A stretch of 44,969 bases of DNA from Clostridia bacterium. GTDB taxonomy: Bacteria; Bacillota; Clostridia; Christensenellales; Pumilibacteraceae. Within the stretch, counting starts at the first letter, position 1; the number at the start of each line of letters is the position of its first letter. The notes beneath the pieces were generated by a model that had not been told where the DNA came from, did not search any database, and was given only the letters and a program-made list of their open reading frames with translations. Shown piece by piece: positions 11,945 to 22,583 of the stretch. The DNA is taken from assembly GCA_013316045.1 (NCBI GenBank), contig WSNJ01000005.1:1-44969 (forward strand), given 5' to 3'. The translations under genes were made by a program, and so were the position numbers.

Positions 11945-14695
11945 ATGGACGATATTTTCAAGTATCACGAAAACGCTACCGTAAAGGTTAACGCGGAGAA
12001 AAACAGGTGCTATTATATTCCTTGCGGCGAGAAAAACAGCTTTACTCCGCTTGAAAAGTGGAAGTTTGCGTATTTCGACGATTTCGATTCCGCCGCCGCT
12101 CTTTCGGCAACGCCGAAAACGGAAATAGCGGTTCCGTCGTGTTGGCAGATACTCGGCTACGGCGAAATTCAATATACTAACGTAAGGTATCCGTTTCCTT
12201 ACACGCCGCCGAAAGTACTCGGCAAAAATCCGTGCGGCGTATACGTTGCGAATTACCGCAAGAGCGCGTCGGAAAAACACTATATCGTTTTCGAGGGCGT
12301 AGATTGCGCGTATTGGCTTTTCGTCAACGGTGCGTTCGTCGGCTTTGCGACCGTTTCGCACAACACGACAGAGTTCGATTTATCTTCGTTTCTGACGCGC
12401 GAAGATAACGAAATCCGCGTTATAGCAGTAAAAAACAGTTCCGCGTCGTATCTCGAAGACCAGGACAAATTCAGGCTCAGCGGAATTTTCCGCAGAGCGT
12501 ATATTCTGGGCAGACCCGCCGACCATATACGCGACTACAAAATTACGGCGGCGGAGAGCGGCGAGCTTTGCATTGCGGCGGATAAAGACTCGGATTACGA
12601 GCTTTACGACGGCGATAAACTCATAGCGGCTATGACAGGCGGGAGCGTAAGCGCAAAGATTGAAAATCCGCGCCTTTGGTCGGACGAAGAACCTAATTTA
12701 TATAAGTTCGTTATAAAATGCGGCGGCGAAACGATAGAAGAATACATAGGTTTCCGCACCGTGGAAATAAAGCGCGGCGTGTTTACGCTTAACGGCAAGC
12801 CCGTAAAATTCCGCGGCGTGAACCGTCATTCGTTTACCGTTAACGGATATGCCGAAACCGAAGAAGATATGCTCCGCGATTTGGAAATGTTCAAGCGCAA
12901 CAATATAAATGCCGTTCGGACAAGCCACTATCCGCCCGCGCCCGAATTTTTGCGGCTTTGCGACCGCTACGGAATATTCGTTCTCGAAGAAGCCGACGTA
13001 GAATCTCACGGTTGCGGACACTTCGGACGCCCTAACGACGTTGCGCAGAATCCCGTTTTCGAAAAGCAGTTCGAGGAGCGCATTATCGGAATGTATGAGC
13101 GCGACAAGAACCGCGCGAGCGTGCTTGTTTGGAGTTTGGGTAACGAGTCGGGCTGGGGCGAGAACTTTGCCGCCGCGGCGAAAAAACTCAGAAAACTCGA
13201 TACGCGCCCGCTTCACTACGAGAACGAATACGAGTGGAAAGACGGCGAGAAAAAATTCCTTGCGGGCGATTGTCTGGACACGGTGAGCGAAATGTATCCG
13301 TATATATCGCATTGCGAAAAACTGCTCGCTTCGGAAATGTGTAAAAATAAGCCTTACTTATTATGCGAGTACACTCACGCAATGGGTAACAGCACGGGCG
13401 ATATAAAAGATTATTGGGACGTTATCCGCGCGAACGACAATTTCGCGGGAGCGTTCGTATGGGAATGGTGCGACGAAACGGTGCGCGGCGACAGGGGTCT
13501 ACTCTACGGCGGCGACCACGGCGAGAAAATGCACGACGGCAATTTCTGCGTCGACGGACTGGTTACGACCGAGCGGAAAGAAAAATCGTCGCTTGCGGAA
13601 GTGAAGAAGATTTACAGTCCGTTCGCACTCGGCTACGACGGCGAAAACGTTATAATAACGAGCCGTTTTTATTACCGCGATTTCTGCGGCAAGTTGCGCC
13701 TTATTCTTAAACGGGACGGCGTGCAACGGGAAGAAAAAACGGTGTCTTTCGCCGTAGGCGCGGGCGAAAGCGTATCCGTTCCGTACAAAACGGACGTTAC
13801 GGGCGGCTATACGGTTCTTATTTGCGAAGTTTTGTCCGCCGCGGAAGAACCGCTTGTCGGAAAAGATTTCGTTTACGACCGCACAGGCTTTACGCTTTGC
13901 GACGAACCTATTGCGGCAAAGCCGAGCGGCGATATAAAATTTTCGCTCGACGGCAACGGCAATATTTCTTCGCTTTCGTGCGGCGCGAGCGGAAATATTC
14001 TTGCGGTCGGATTCAACGTGAGCGTATTCCGCGCGTTTATCGACAACGAACGCTATATTTCGGAAAAAATGATTGACAAAGGTATTCTGCGCACGGAAAA
14101 TTATATTACCGCAAAGAACGGTGAAAAAATAAGCGGAATAGTGGGCGCGCAGGCGTTTCCGCCGATATTGGAGTACTCGCTGAGCTACAAGACGGAGAAC
14201 GGCGTTCTGCGCGTGAAATTCGATTACGAAAACAAGTCGGATATGCCGTATTTGCCGCGCATAGGCTTGTCGTTTGCGGTAAAGGGCAATCAAAAAGTTA
14301 CGTTTCTCGGCAACGGTCGCGGCGAAAGCTACAACGACAAACAGAATTATTGCGTGAAAGATTACTATACGTATAACTCTGCGGAAGAAGAATGTCCGTA
14401 TCTTATGCCGCAGGAGTACGGCAGCCACAACCGCACGTCGTATGTTAAGCTCGGAGATTGCGGACTTTGCATTACCGCCGACAGAGAGTTTTCGTTCTCC
14501 GCGCTCCCTTATTCGGCGCAAGAGCTGAACGGGAAAAAACACGATTTCGAGCTTGTTAAAAGCGGGAACACTTATATTCATCTCGACGCGGAATGCTCGG
14601 GCGTAGGCTCGGCTTCGTGCGGTCCGGTTCTCGACGACAAGTACAAAGCCTCTGAAAAAGGCAGTATAGAATTTAAGCTCCGATTCGAAAAATAA
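11945..14695 (+). CDS. lacZ: Beta-galactosidase, glycoside hydrolase family 2
   Basis: This 916-residue GH2 enzyme hydrolyses terminal beta-galactosides such as lactose. Domains in order are a sugar-binding jelly roll (about 40-190), an Ig-like domain (200-285), the TIM barrel (285-570) and the beta-galactosidase small-chain domain at the C-terminus. Barrel motifs include FRGVNRHSF, NAVRTSHYPP, the acid/base Glu401 in SLGNESGWG and the nucleophile Glu475 in LLCEYTHAMGNS. No signal peptide is seen, so it acts in the cytoplasm. It is somewhat shorter than E. coli LacZ (1023). AAGGAG precedes the ATG. galK lies three genes downstream, consistent with lactose use. Its promoter and 5' hairpin set it apart from trpB. 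Confidence 0.95.
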   Translation: MDDIFKYHENATVKVNAEKNRCYYIPCGEKNSFTPLEKWKFAYFDDFDSAAALSATPKTEIAVPSCWQILGYGEIQYTNVRYPFPYTPPKVLGKNPCGVYVANYRKSASEKHYIVFEGVDCAYWLFVNGAFVGFATVSHNTTEFDLSSFLTREDNEIRVIAVKNSSASYLEDQDKFRLSGIFRRAYILGRPADHIRDYKITAAESGELCIAADKDSDYELYDGDKLIAAMTGGSVSAKIENPRLWSDEEPNLYKFVIKCGGETIEEYIGFRTVEIKRGVFTLNGKPVKFRGVNRHSFTVNGYAETEEDMLRDLEMFKRNNINAVRTSHYPPAPEFLRLCDRYGIFVLEEADVESHGCGHFGRPNDVAQNPVFEKQFEERIIGMYERDKNRASVLVWSLGNESGWGENFAAAAKKLRKLDTRPLHYENEYEWKDGEKKFLAGDCLDTVSEMYPYISHCEKLLASEMCKNKPYLLCEYTHAMGNSTGDIKDYWDVIRANDNFAGAFVWEWCDETVRGDRGLLYGGDHGEKMHDGNFCVDGLVTTERKEKSSLAEVKKIYSPFALGYDGENVIITSRFYYRDFCGKLRLILKRDGVQREEKTVSFAVGAGESVSVPYKTDVTGGYTVLICEVLSAAEEPLVGKDFVYDRTGFTLCDEPIAAKPSGDIKFSLDGNGNISSLSCGASGNILAVGFNVSVFRAFIDNERYISEKMIDKGILRTENYITAKNGEKISGIVGAQAFPPILEYSLSYKTENGVLRVKFDYENKSDMPYLPRIGLSFAVKGNQKVTFLGNGRGESYNDKQNYCVKDYYTYNSAEEECPYLMPQEYGSHNRTSYVKLGDCGLCITADREFSFSALPYSAQELNGKKHDFELVKSGNTYIHLDAECSGVGSASCGPVLDDKYKASEKGSIEFKLRFEK

Positions 14696-14710
14696 ACTTG
14701 CAAATAATAT

Positions 14711-14740
14711 TTGACATAACCGCCGTTTACAAGTTAAAAT
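14711..14740 (+). promoter_or_regulatory. Promoter of the Na/Pi cotransporter-ribokinase unit
   Basis: TTGACA (14711-14716) is followed after 18 bp by TAAAAT (14735-14740). The start would be near 14747, giving a leader of about 57 nt with ACGGAG before the ATG at 14804. Confidence 0.75.
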
Positions 14741-14803
14741 AATAATGTGTTACAAATCGGTAATATAATATAAAAACAGCATTTAACGGAGTTAATATAT
14801 TTA

Positions 14804-16510
14804 ATGAATCTTGTTGCGAGTATTATGCTCTTGTTTGCCGGCAGCGGCGTGTTTATGGCCGGTATGAAATTTATGAGCGACGGCTTGGAGTCGAGCGCGG
14901 GCAAGGGGATAAGAAAACTCTTCGGGAAAATTTCCGACAACCGTCTGGCGGGCATAGGAATAGGCGCGGGCGTTACGGCTATTATTCAGAGCTCGGCGGC
15001 TACGACGGTTATGGTTATAGGCTTTGTTAACGCGGGCATTATGACGCTGTTTCAGGCTACCGCCATTATTATGGGCGCGAATATAGGAACGACCGTTACG
15101 GGTCTTCTCGTTTCGCTCTCGTCGCTGAATATCGGCGTGTTCGTTTCGGCGTTTGCGCTTATCGGAATACTTATGACTATGTTTTCCAAGAACAAGACGG
15201 TTAAAGACATAGGCGGCGTTGTTTGCGGGCTTGGACTTATTTTCGTGGGTCTTGACCTTATGAGCGGCTCATTGGAAGGCAACGAGCAAATCCGCGGCGC
15301 GTTTGCGGGGCTGTTTTCGTCGATAAGTTTTCCGCTTCTTCTTATATTCTTCGGCGCGTTGTTTACCGCGCTTATTCAGAGTTCTTCCGCCGCTACGGGT
15401 CTTATTATAACGCTTGTGGCGCAAAGGGTTCTGCCCGTCGAGAGCGGTCTTTACATAGTGCTCGGCACGAATATAGGAACCTGTATAACGGCGATTATCG
15501 CGTCCGTCGGCACAAGCACGAACGCAAAACGCGCCGCGCTTATTCACCTTACGTTCAACCTTATCGGAACGGTAATTTTCTCGCTTTTGCTTGTGTTCCT
15601 GAACAAGTACTTCGTTAAACTTTTAACGCTTATGGCGCCCAACGCGCCCGCAATGCAGATTGCGTATTTCCACATTTTCTTCAACCTGTTTACCACGCTT
15701 ATTTTAGTGCCGTTTATCCGTCAGCTTACTTGGTTTGCCACAAAGGTTATACGCGACAAGGAAAACGACGAAGAAGTCTTAAAGCTGTACTACATTGACG
15801 ACCGTATACTTCATACGCCGCCTATCGCCGTGGCGCAGACTCTCAAAGAAGTTCTTAATATGGCGGAAATGGCGCGGCAGAATCTCGACAGAGCGTTTAA
15901 CGCGCTTACTACGGGCAACGTATCCGAAAAAGACAAAATCATACGCGACGAGCAGAAAATAAACTACATAAACCGCGGCGTTGCGCGCTATCTCGTGAAA
16001 ATGGCGTCGCTTTCGCTGCCCACGACCGACGAAAAGCTCGTAGGTTCGCTTCACCACGTTATTTCCGACATCGAGCGCATAGGCGACTACGCCGAGAACT
16101 TTTTGGAAGACGCGGAGCAGATGAAAGAAGGCGGCGTCGAGTTTACTCCCGCGGCAATCGGCGAGCTTAACGAAATGTACGGCAAGGTTACCGAAATGTA
16201 CCGCAGGGCGATTAAGATTTTCGAGTACCGCGATTTAAGCGGACTGTCGAGCGTGGACGATATTGAAAATCAAATCGACGAAATGAAAATTCTGTTCGAG
16301 CACACGCATATAGCGCGGCTTAACGCGGGCGAATGCACCGTCGAGTCGGGGTCGCATTTTTACGCCGTTATATCCGCATTGGAGAGAATAGCCGACCACT
16401 TGACAAACGTTGCGTACAGTATCCGTTCGCAGGGCACTATGAGTGCGAATTCGATGAATAAAATCAAAAAAGCGGTCGAAGAGAGAACCGCGAAAGGCGA
16501 AAAACAATGA
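14804..16510 (+). CDS. Na/Pi cotransporter family protein with PhoU-like domain
   Basis: This 568-residue protein has an N-terminal membrane part (about residues 1-310) with two repeats of the Na/Pi cotransporter signature: GAGVTAIIQSSAATTVMVIGFVNAG and ALFTALIQSSSAATGLIITL, each containing QSS. Both are followed by a GxNIGT motif (GANIGTTVTG and GTNIGTCITA). The C-terminal half (residues 340-560) is a helical PhoU-like domain with HHVISDIERIGDYAENF and ALERIADHLTNVAY, both carrying the E/DxxRxxD metal-binding pattern. This is the NptA/YjbB type, probably moving phosphate with sodium. The stop overlaps the ribokinase start (ATGA at 16507), so the two are translationally coupled. Confidence 0.93.
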   Translation: MNLVASIMLLFAGSGVFMAGMKFMSDGLESSAGKGIRKLFGKISDNRLAGIGIGAGVTAIIQSSAATTVMVIGFVNAGIMTLFQATAIIMGANIGTTVTGLLVSLSSLNIGVFVSAFALIGILMTMFSKNKTVKDIGGVVCGLGLIFVGLDLMSGSLEGNEQIRGAFAGLFSSISFPLLLIFFGALFTALIQSSSAATGLIITLVAQRVLPVESGLYIVLGTNIGTCITAIIASVGTSTNAKRAALIHLTFNLIGTVIFSLLLVFLNKYFVKLLTLMAPNAPAMQIAYFHIFFNLFTTLILVPFIRQLTWFATKVIRDKENDEEVLKLYYIDDRILHTPPIAVAQTLKEVLNMAEMARQNLDRAFNALTTGNVSEKDKIIRDEQKINYINRGVARYLVKMASLSLPTTDEKLVGSLHHVISDIERIGDYAENFLEDAEQMKEGGVEFTPAAIGELNEMYGKVTEMYRRAIKIFEYRDLSGLSSVDDIENQIDEMKILFEHTHIARLNAGECTVESGSHFYAVISALERIADHLTNVAYSIRSQGTMSANSMNKIKKAVEERTAKGEKQ

Positions 16511-17412
16511 TATACGTTTTGGGCTCGGTTAATATGGACCTTGTGTTCGACGTTCCGTATATGCCCGTAGGCGGAGAAACGCTGTCGGCGAATACGTTTA
16601 ACACGTTCTGCGGCGGCAAGGGCGCAAATCAGGCGGTTGCGCTCGCCAAACTGTCGAGCAAAGTCAGAATGATTGCGGGCATAGGAAGCGACGGTTACGG
16701 TAAACGGCTTAAAGACAATCTTATCGCTTGCGGCGTAGACGCGGAGCACGTGCGCGAAAACGGCGGCGACAGCGGACTTGCGGCTATACTCGTAGAGAAC
16801 GGCGAGAACAGAATAATTCTTCACGGCGGAGCGAATATGCGCGTTTCGGCAAGCGACGTGGACGCGGGACTTAAAGACGCGAAAGCGGGCGATATTCTCT
16901 TGACTCAACTCGAAATTCCGCTCGAAACGGTCGAGTATGCGTTTAAGGTTGCAAAAGAAAAGGGAATGACTACCGTTTTGAACCCCGCCCCCGCAGTGCC
17001 GCTTAAAAATTCGCTGTTTGAACTTACCGATATTATAACGCCTAACGAAACCGAAACGGAAATTCTCGTCGGCGTGTGCCCTAAGGATATAGTTCACGTT
17101 GCTCTCGCGATTAAAGAGTTTTACAAGCGCGGAGTGAAGAACGTGATAATAACGCTCGGCGACAGGGGCGCGGCGGTGTCGCACGGGCAGAACATAACCG
17201 AGATAGAGCCGCGTAAAGTCAAAGTAGTCGACACGACGGCGGCGGGCGATACGTTTGTGGGCGCGGTCTGCAACAGGCTCGAAAACGGTTGGGATATAGT
17301 CGAAGCGTGCAGATTTGCGAATTGCGCGTCGAGCCTGACTATTCAGCGGCACGGCGCGAGCGATTCGATACCGACAATAAGCGAAGTGGAAAAAGTGTAC
17401 GGCGGCGTTTAG
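16507..17412 (+). CDS. rbsK: Ribokinase (PfkB family)
   Basis: This 301-residue sugar kinase has the N-terminal VLGSVNMDLVFDV, substrate motif GGKGANQAVALAKL, NPAPAVPL, IITPNETE and the C-terminal PfkB signature DTTAAGDTFVGA with the catalytic Asp. These match ribokinase, which phosphorylates ribose at O5. Other pentose or nucleoside specificities in this family cannot be excluded. The start overlaps the stop of the Na/Pi transporter gene. No ribose transporter is seen nearby. The last codons (YGGV and stop) form the 5' arm of the outer stem of a structured repeat, which could couple the repeat to translation termination. Confidence 0.9.
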   Translation: MIYVLGSVNMDLVFDVPYMPVGGETLSANTFNTFCGGKGANQAVALAKLSSKVRMIAGIGSDGYGKRLKDNLIACGVDAEHVRENGGDSGLAAILVENGENRIILHGGANMRVSASDVDAGLKDAKAGDILLTQLEIPLETVEYAFKVAKEKGMTTVLNPAPAVPLKNSLFELTDIITPNETETEILVGVCPKDIVHVALAIKEFYKRGVKNVIITLGDRGAAVSHGQNITEIEPRKVKVVDTTAAGDTFVGAVCNRLENGWDIVEACRFANCASSLTIQRHGASDSIPTISEVEKVYGGV

Positions 17413-17526
17413 CGGCACGTCTTTCCGCTACGTTTGCCGCGCAAGCTCAATCGAGTACGCCAAAGTACACTCATTCGCTTGCGCGGCAACTGCCAAAGAA
17501 AATCCGCACCGCTCTCCGCCGCCGTA
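17398..17526 (+). repeat. Structured intergenic element, copy 5 (overlaps rbsK stop)
   Basis: The outer arm TACGGCGGCG (17398-17407), made of rbsK codons, pairs perfectly with CGCCGCCGTA (17517-17526). The inner arm TTGCCGCGCAAGC pairs perfectly with GCTTGCGCGGCAA and encloses GAGTAC/GTACACTC. Its inner arms are identical to copy 10. It lies between rbsK and galK. Confidence 0.8.
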
Positions 17527-17587
17527 TTCCATAATCGGCACGGAAATCGGCACTGATGAGGTTTTGTGAATTAACAAGGAGATAATA

Positions 17588-18775
17588 ATGGAACTTAAAG
17601 AACTTACTGAAAAATTTATTGAAATTTACGGCGGAGATAAGAGCGATATACGCTTTTTTTCGGCGGCCGGCAGAATTAACGTTATAGGCGAGCATATCGA
17701 CTATTGCGGCGGACCCGTATTGCCCGCGGCGCTTAATCTGCGCACTTTGGTGGCGGCGAGAAAGAACGGCGGCGGCGTTATCCGTCTTGCGGCCACTACG
17801 ATAGACAAGCGCGCCGAACTCGATATAAACAAGCTGAATAGTTACCGCAATCTCGAATGGGGAGAGTATCAGGCGGGCGTTGCATACGTTTTGCGGAACG
17901 AAGGCTATAATATAGTCGGGTGCGACCTTTTGTACGATACGACCGTACCGTTCGGGTCGGGGCTTTCTTCGAGCGCGTCGATTGAAGTCGCTACCGCGCT
18001 TACGCTTTCGACCTTTTCGGCGGAGAGCGGCGGCAAGAGCGGCGACAATAAGGAACTTGCGGTGCTTTCTCAGCGCGCCGAAAACGAGTACGCGGGCGTA
18101 AGTTGCGGAATTATGGACCAGTTCGCGTCGGCTATGGGCAAAAAGGACTGCGCCGTATTTCTGAATTGCGCCACGCTCGATTACGAATATATTCCGATTG
18201 TTCTCAAAGACTGTGCTTTCGTAGTGGCTAACAGTAATAAAAAGCGTTCGTTGCAGGAGTCGAAGTATAACGAGCGCCGCGCCGAGTGCGAAACGGCTCT
18301 CGATATTCTCAAAAAACATATAAAGGGCATAACCTGTCTGGCGGACGTTTCCGTAAGCGATTTCGAAAAGTTTGCGGATAAGCTCCCCGAAGTCGTTCGC
18401 AAAAGAGCGCGCCACGTTGTATATGAGTGCGAGCGCGTTAAAAAGAGCGTTGCGGCTATGCGCGGCGGCGACGAAGAAAGGCTCGGAAAACTCCTTAACG
18501 AGTCGCATTATTCTCTGCGCGACCTGTACGAAGTTACGGGCAAAGAGCTCGACGCGCTTACCGAACTGTCGAGAAACTTCGACGGCTGTTTGGGTTCGCG
18601 TATGACCGGCGCGGGCTTCGGCGGTTGCACCGTGTCGCTCGTTAAAAAGGATAAGGTTTCCGCGTTTATAAAGCACGTTTCCGAAGGTTATAAAAAGGCG
18701 ACGGGGCTTACCGCGGAGTTTTATGAGACGGCGGTTGAAGACGGCGCGTTTGAAGTCGCCTTGGGCATTATATAG
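17588..18775 (+). CDS. galK: Galactokinase
   Basis: This 395-residue GHMP kinase phosphorylates galactose at C1, the first Leloir step. The galactokinase signature GRINVIGEHIDYCGG (residues 28-42) replaces the usual GRxNLIGEHTDYNGG. The ATP-loop PFGSGLSSSASIEVA and the C-terminal SRMTGAGFGGCTVSLV are present, and the catalytic Asp is expected in GIMDQFASAMG. The N-terminal galactose-binding segment is slightly shorter than in E. coli GalK. AAGGAG precedes the ATG. galT and galE are not in the window. With lacZ it supports lactose catabolism, although four genes with separate promoters lie between them. Confidence 0.93.
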   Translation: MELKELTEKFIEIYGGDKSDIRFFSAAGRINVIGEHIDYCGGPVLPAALNLRTLVAARKNGGGVIRLAATTIDKRAELDINKLNSYRNLEWGEYQAGVAYVLRNEGYNIVGCDLLYDTTVPFGSGLSSSASIEVATALTLSTFSAESGGKSGDNKELAVLSQRAENEYAGVSCGIMDQFASAMGKKDCAVFLNCATLDYEYIPIVLKDCAFVVANSNKKRSLQESKYNERRAECETALDILKKHIKGITCLADVSVSDFEKFADKLPEVVRKRARHVVYECERVKKSVAAMRGGDEERLGKLLNESHYSLRDLYEVTGKELDALTELSRNFDGCLGSRMTGAGFGGCTVSLVKKDKVSAFIKHVSEGYKKATGLTAEFYETAVEDGAFEVALGII

Positions 18776-18784
18776 TATTAAATA

Positions 18785-18825
18785 GCCGCGCCGGGTCGGA
18801 AATGACACGGTAGCGGCGATTTTTT
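18785..18825 (+). terminator. Terminator after galK
   Basis: GCCGC (18785-18789) and CCG (18791-18793) pair with CGG (18808-18810) and GCGGC (18813-18817), followed by six T's from 18820. The hairpin ends 24 bp before the next gene, which has no Shine-Dalgarno sequence. Confidence 0.65.
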
Positions 18826-18848
18826 ATTTTTTTGCGCATACTACTTTT

Positions 18849-20492
18849 ATGAGTAAAGTATTGCGCGGGGCGGGAGCGCTGGCGGTGTGTGCGCTTATTG
18901 CGAAAATGATTGGCGCGCTGTACCGCATTCCGCTTACTAACATAATCGGCGCGGAAGGTATCGGACTGTATCAGATGGTTTTTCCGCTTTACACGGCTCT
19001 GCTTACGGTGTCGTCGGGCGGGCTTCCCGTAGCCATATCGAAAATAGTATCCGAAAGGAAATCTCAGGGCGACGAAGCGGGCGCGCGGCAGGTTCTGTTT
19101 GCGTCGCTTATGTCGCTGAGCATTGCGGGGCTTATCGCGGGCGCGGCTGTTGTTCTGTTCCGCGACAAGATAGCCGTTATTCAAGGTAACGGAAAAGCCG
19201 CCGTGCCGTATCTCGGCATTGCTCCGTCGCTGTTGTTCGTAGCCGTTATATCGTGCTTTCGAGGCTATTATCAAGGCACGCAGAATATGTTGCCGAGCGC
19301 GCTGAGTCAGATAATAGAGCAAGTCGTAAAGCTCGTTGCGGGGCTTTTCTTCGCACGGCTTTTTATGAGCCGCTCGCTCGAATGGGCTGTATTCGGCGCG
19401 CTTTTGGGCGTTTCGCTGTCGGAGCTTGCGGCAATGCTTTTTCTTTTGGGCAGGTTCTTTTTTACGAATCTGCGCTATAAGAAGAATTCGCGCATAGACG
19501 CGTCGCAGGTGAATTTCGAAACGGCGGCGGATATGGGCGCGGCGGCGTCGTACCGCATAAGAACGCGCAAGGAAGTTCTGAAAGAAGTTTACAAGTCGGC
19601 TATTCCCGTAACGCTCGGTTCGCTCGTTATGCCGATGACGCAGGTAATAGACAGCATACTCGTAATAAATCTGCTTATGGGTTTGGGTTACGGCGCGGCG
19701 GAAGCTACTCAGCTTTTCGGGCTTGCGACGGGACCTATCAACTCGCTTATAAATATGCCCGTCGTCGTTACGCTGTCGCTGTCGGTTGCGCTATTGCCGA
19801 AAGTGTCGGAGTGCTTTATAAAAAACGAAAACCCGTCGGCGGACGTTTCGCAGACTATGAAGTTCGGGTTTATAATAGGACTTCTCGCAACTCTGATTCT
19901 GTGCTTTTACGCGCGCCCGATTCTCGCCGTTCTGTACAGCCGCGGGCTTAGCGCGGAGCAAATAGAAGCGGGTGCCAAACTGCTTAAAATCGGCGGAATT
20001 TCCGTTCTGTACGTAAGCGTTTTGCAAGTTGCGACTTCCGTTCTGCAAGCGGCTGGCGCGCCGCATAAACCGGCGTTGAATCTTTTGTACGGCGCGGTTC
20101 TCAAAGTTGTTTTCACGCTCGCGCTTTTGCCTGTATTCGGAATATACGGCGCAATGGCGGGGACTGTTCTGTGCTATGCCGCAACCTGTCTGTTGGATAT
20201 AAAGTCTATGAAAAAATTCGTAACGCCCGCGCTTAAATTCCGCGAATTTCTGCTTGCGCCTGTTTTGTCCGCGGCGGCTTTTACGGGTTCGTATCTTTTG
20301 TTTACTTACGTATTAGGTAGCTATTTACCGCTCAAAGCGGGGCTTATAACGTCGATGGTTGTTTCCGCGCTCGTGTTTGTGGGCGGATTGTTTCTTTTCG
20401 GAGCGGTGCGCATAGGCGAACTCGGGAGCGTTCCCGCGCTCGGCAAATTCATAGGAAAATTAAAATCACGCAAAGAAAAGTCGCGCAAATAA
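18849..20492 (+). CDS. SpoVB/MurJ-type polysaccharide (lipid II-like) flippase
   Basis: This 547-residue membrane protein of the MOP exporter superfamily has about 14 hydrophobic segments. It begins KVLRGAGALAVCALIAKMIGALYRIPLTNIIGAEGIGLYQMVFPLY, the usual opening of the SpoVB/YtgP/MurJ2 group, and has FRGYYQGTQNMLPSALSQIIEQ in the following region. A soluble insert near residues 215-240 separates the halves. Likely substrates are lipid-linked cell-wall precursors; SpoVB acts in spore cortex formation and YtgP/MurJ in vegetative growth, and the sequence does not tell which. No Shine-Dalgarno sequence is visible before the ATG. A CATACT box ends seven bases upstream, which could again point to a leaderless message, but no -35 box supports it. 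Confidence 0.85.
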   Translation: MSKVLRGAGALAVCALIAKMIGALYRIPLTNIIGAEGIGLYQMVFPLYTALLTVSSGGLPVAISKIVSERKSQGDEAGARQVLFASLMSLSIAGLIAGAAVVLFRDKIAVIQGNGKAAVPYLGIAPSLLFVAVISCFRGYYQGTQNMLPSALSQIIEQVVKLVAGLFFARLFMSRSLEWAVFGALLGVSLSELAAMLFLLGRFFFTNLRYKKNSRIDASQVNFETAADMGAAASYRIRTRKEVLKEVYKSAIPVTLGSLVMPMTQVIDSILVINLLMGLGYGAAEATQLFGLATGPINSLINMPVVVTLSLSVALLPKVSECFIKNENPSADVSQTMKFGFIIGLLATLILCFYARPILAVLYSRGLSAEQIEAGAKLLKIGGISVLYVSVLQVATSVLQAAGAPHKPALNLLYGAVLKVVFTLALLPVFGIYGAMAGTVLCYAATCLLDIKSMKKFVTPALKFREFLLAPVLSAAAFTGSYLLFTYVLGSYLPLKAGLITSMVVSALVFVGGLFLFGAVRIGELGSVPALGKFIGKLKSRKEKSRK

Positions 20493-20536
20493 ACTTTGAA
20501 ACTCCGCGACGTAAAAATTATCCTTATTAAAAATAA

Positions 20537-20565
20537 TTGCATTTTGGCGCGAACCGTTGTATAAT
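20537..20565 (+). promoter_or_regulatory. Promoter of the isochorismatase-family gene
   Basis: TTGCAT (20537-20542) and TATAAT (20560-20565) are 17 bp apart. The start is predicted near 20572, and GGGGAG at 20580-20585 is the ribosome-binding site of the GTG start at 20593. Confidence 0.75.
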
Positions 20566-20592
20566 TATATAAATCAATCGGGGAGCGTCAAG

Positions 20593-21243
20593 GTGAAAAT
20601 TCAAACTGACGAAAAAAAAGCTTCGGCTGAACTGAATTGCTATAAAATCGAGCTTAACAACAAGCCCGACCTTATGGCGCAGACTCTGAACAACGACGGC
20701 TCGCTTGTGCTTGTCGTGGATATGGTCAACGGCTTTTGCCGCACGGGCGCGCTGTGCAGCGACAGGTGCGCGGAGATTATTCCGGGCGTTGCCGCGTTTT
20801 TGGAACGCGTTCCTCAGGCGCGTAAAATTTTCGTGCGCGACTGCCACAGCGAAACGGCGGAAGAATTCAAGAGCTTTCCGCCGCATTGCCATACTGCGGA
20901 AGAATCGGCTGTCGTGGACGAGCTTTACCCCGTTTTTTGCGAGAGCATAGATTTGCCCAAAAACAGCACTGACGGTTTTTACGCGCTGTCGGAAAGCATT
21001 CCCGAAATCAGCGCTTACGCGAATATCGCCGTCGTCGGCGTTTGCACGGACATATGCGTTATGCAGTTGTGCCTTTCGCTTAAAGCGTATTTCAACGAGA
21101 TAAACGCGACGACGAACGTTATTGTTTTTACCGACCTTGTGGAAACTTACGACAGCAATTTGCACAGCGCCGACCTTATGAACACGTTCGCGTTAAAGCT
21201 GATGGAGCAGGCGGGAATACAGTTGTTCAAAAATATAAAATAA
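20593..21243 (+). CDS. Isochorismatase-family cysteine hydrolase (nicotinamidase-like)
   Basis: This 216-residue protein has the catalytic Asp in LVLVVDMVNGFCRTGAL, a Lys in the DLPKNSTDGFYA region, and the nucleophilic Cys in VVGVCTDICVMQLCLSLK, which together form the Asp-Lys-Cys triad. The segment FVRDCHSETAEEF...PPHCH resembles the metal-binding stretch of nicotinamidases. Nicotinamide deamidation for NAD salvage is the best guess, but the first 40 residues and the substrate pocket are not diagnostic. I chose GTG at 20593 because GGGGAG lies 7 bases upstream and the promoter -10 box excludes the longer in-frame extension to 20557. serS follows by 41 bp. Confidence 0.83.
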   Translation: MKIQTDEKKASAELNCYKIELNNKPDLMAQTLNNDGSLVLVVDMVNGFCRTGALCSDRCAEIIPGVAAFLERVPQARKIFVRDCHSETAEEFKSFPPHCHTAEESAVVDELYPVFCESIDLPKNSTDGFYALSESIPEISAYANIAVVGVCTDICVMQLCLSLKAYFNEINATTNVIVFTDLVETYDSNLHSADLMNTFALKLMEQAGIQLFKNIK

Positions 21244-21278
21244 AATCAATCCTTAATACATCGGAGGCAATAAAATAA

Positions 21279-22550
<1,272 letters not shown>

Positions 22551-22583
22551 AAAATTCTATTAAGGAGCGAAAGCGGAGATAAG

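Noticed and set aside
16507..17412. Adenosine kinase or fructokinase instead of ribokinase
   Set aside because: The GGKGANQAVA, NPAP and DTTAAGDTF combination is closest to ribokinase, although related pentose or nucleoside specificities are not fully excluded.
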